Source: Pelagophyceae sp. CCMP2097
Taxonomy: Eukaryota > Sar > Pelagophyceae
Length of the DNA: 52,494 nucleotides
Reading direction: 5' to 3'
NCBI GenBank assembly: GCA_026770575.1
Contig: MU657252.1
Coordinates: 114,851-167,344 of the forward strand
This document shows, piece after piece, positions 51,484-52,494 of this stretch. Under the pieces are notes generated by a model, which saw only the letters and a list, made by a program, of their open reading frames with translations, was not told the DNA's origin and did not search any database. The stretch's first letter is position 1; each line of letters opens with the position of its first letter. A program made the translations under genes and the position numbers.

Positions 51484-52494
51484 TCAGTTCGAGGGCGGGC
51501 GGGCCTTGTTATCGCACGTCGAGGCGTTTGATGGCTGGCTAGGCATACCAGCATATTGTGGGCCGGCGGACGGCGTGGCCGATGTTTGGGTTGGAAGTGG
51601 TGCGCGGTCACCGTGGAGAGGAGGAAGTAGTGCCCGCCGCGGTGCAGGTCGAGGCCGGGCGCCGGGTCCGCACGGAAGTAGGGGCGCGACAGCGGCGATA
51701 GCCGGCTCCGGCCGACCGGTTGTGGCCGGCTGCGGGCCCGGCTGCGGGCCCGACTGCGGGCAGCGCCGGGTCCGCACGACGCCGTAGTATGTGTTTTCGG
51801 CGTTCACTTTCGCAGGCGTCGAAAGCCTCCCGCCGCGGAGCATCAACCACGCCGCGAAGGCGCCGATGATCAAGACGCCGCCGCCGCCGACGACGACGAT
51901 GATGATGACGACTGTGGTATTGCTGTCATTTGACTTTTTCGACGACGACGCACCGACAGCCGCCGTCGGCGCCGCCGTCGGTGGCTCGGTCATCGGCGCC
52001 GGCGCCGAAATGGTGACGACTGCGTTGTAAAAAGAGGCGATTGAAGATGCCACGTCGACCGTGCCTAAATCCACTGAAGAACCCTCCAAAAGAAGCTCGG
52101 CGGCGAGCGCCGAGGCGTAGGATCCGTCGGCCAACGCAGCTATGACCTTTGCGGCGAGGGCGGCGAATGCGGCGGCGGCAGCGGCGGCGAAGGATCCGGC
52201 CGTGCCGTGGAGCTGCAATTGAATGGAATACTCAGGCTCCACTTTCAACTCCCCAGCTAAAAGGCTGCGCCGATTCGCCTTTTGCGTGGTGCCTCTCACG
52301 GCCACCTTGTCCAGCGCCAAACCGGAAATGGTGGCGAGCGAAGCGCGAAACGCTTTTACAGTTTTGGGGTCTGCGAGGAACTGGGCGGCTGTGAGGTCCG
52401 TGAAGAAATACATGGCCGCCTCCACGTCGACGTCCGTCAAAGCATTCGTCGGCATTTGAGTCGGGGTCAAATTCGTCGGCTTGGAAGTCGGCTT
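51484..52494 (-). CDS. Single-pass membrane protein with Pro/Thr repeats, 5' end outside window
   Basis: The frame enters from the right edge and ends at TGA 51484-51486. It opens with PTSKPTNLTPTQMPTNA, the end of a PT-x-x-PT repeat tract common in secreted heterokont proteins. A domain follows with YFFTDLTAAQFLADPKTVKA, SLATISGLALDKVAVRGTT and long Ala-rich helices, reminiscent of extracellular domains in stramenopile surface proteins. After a Pro/Ala linker comes one clear transmembrane helix, VVIIIVVVGGGGVLIIGAFA, then a Pro-rich cytoplasmic tail. It is probably a type I cell-surface protein; ligand unknown. Only the C-terminal part is visible. Confidence 0.65.
   Translation of the reverse strand, partial: KPTSKPTNLTPTQMPTNALTDVDVEAAMYFFTDLTAAQFLADPKTVKAFRASLATISGLALDKVAVRGTTQKANRRSLLAGELKVEPEYSIQLQLHGTAGSFAAAAAAAFAALAAKVIAALADGSYASALAAELLLEGSSVDLGTVDVASSIASFYNAVVTISAPAPMTEPPTAAPTAAVGASSSKKSNDSNTTVVIIIVVVGGGGVLIIGAFAAWLMLRGGRLSTPAKVNAENTYYGVVRTRRCPQSGPQPGPQPATTGRPEPAIAAVAPLLPCGPGARPRPAPRRALLPPLHGDRAPLPTQTSATPSAGPQYAGMPSQPSNASTCDNKARPPSN

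Noticed and set aside
1..52494. CRISPR array, rRNA genes or bacterial operon structure
   Set aside because: Tandem repeats here have no unique spacers, no rRNA sequence was recognised, and genes are spliced eukaryotic ones on both strands.

Overview
The window is nuclear DNA from a very GC-rich eukaryotic alga, most likely a stramenopile of the pelagophyte type (Aureococcus/Pelagomonas-like). Short introns interrupt almost every gene (43 to 219 bases, mostly 43 to 105). A nuclear gene at 9770-10469 opens with a plastid-type leader ending in ASAFS. WD40 genes have almost identical repeats. Gene content is eukaryotic (CDC37, POLQ, SDHD, SLC35B, NFU). The species name is an inference; no rRNA or organelle marker is present.

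Layout, left to right. 0.6-4.4 kb: CmcJ-type oxidoreductase, EF-hand protein, small ankyrin-like protein. 4.6-5.6 kb: first F-box-like/WD40 gene, with a frameshift. 6.5-9.3 kb: CBS-domain exon, a repeat-filled stretch, and a four-exon YqaJ-type nuclease. 9.8-18.7 kb: plastid membrane protein, then a seven-exon CBS/PB1 tail-anchored protein whose 3.26-kb intron is packed with repeats. 19.2-19.8 kb: SDHD. 20.2-21.5 kb: piggyBac-like transposon remnant. 21.7-25.5 kb: macro-domain protein, a decayed WD40 gene and an intact one. 25.6-27.5 kb: CDC37. 27.7-28.5 kb: Ulp1-like protease. 29.0-41.8 kb: full-length DNA polymerase theta with four repeat-swollen introns. 42.1-44.9 kb: divergent SLC35B-type transporter and two-domain NFU scaffold. 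45.8-49.1 kb: GT92-like glycosyltransferase and a decayed MYND/RING/Sel1 gene. 49.5-52.5 kb: acidic duplicated protein, hAT-like element with 44-bp inverted repeats, and a truncated membrane protein.

Neighbouring genes are not one pathway. They are densely packed, with convergent gaps of 47 to 285 bases and divergent promoters of 153 to 369 bases. What unites the window is its introns. Most use a GTGCGY donor and TAG acceptor; two appear to be GC-AG; several contain tandem copies of neighbouring exon sequence. Five very large introns in two genes hold arrays of 12-13-base GC-rich repeats, and three of these also hold modules bounded by short inverted ends (GGAGCAGGGACGG). I regard this intron-colonising repeat family as the most interesting system here.

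Multiexon gene models were assembled by hand from reading frames, splice sites and codon phase. Where total length divides by three and conserved motifs join across junctions (POLQ, CDC37, SLC35B, YqaJ, SDHD, NFU, macro) they are well supported. Other boundaries are flagged.
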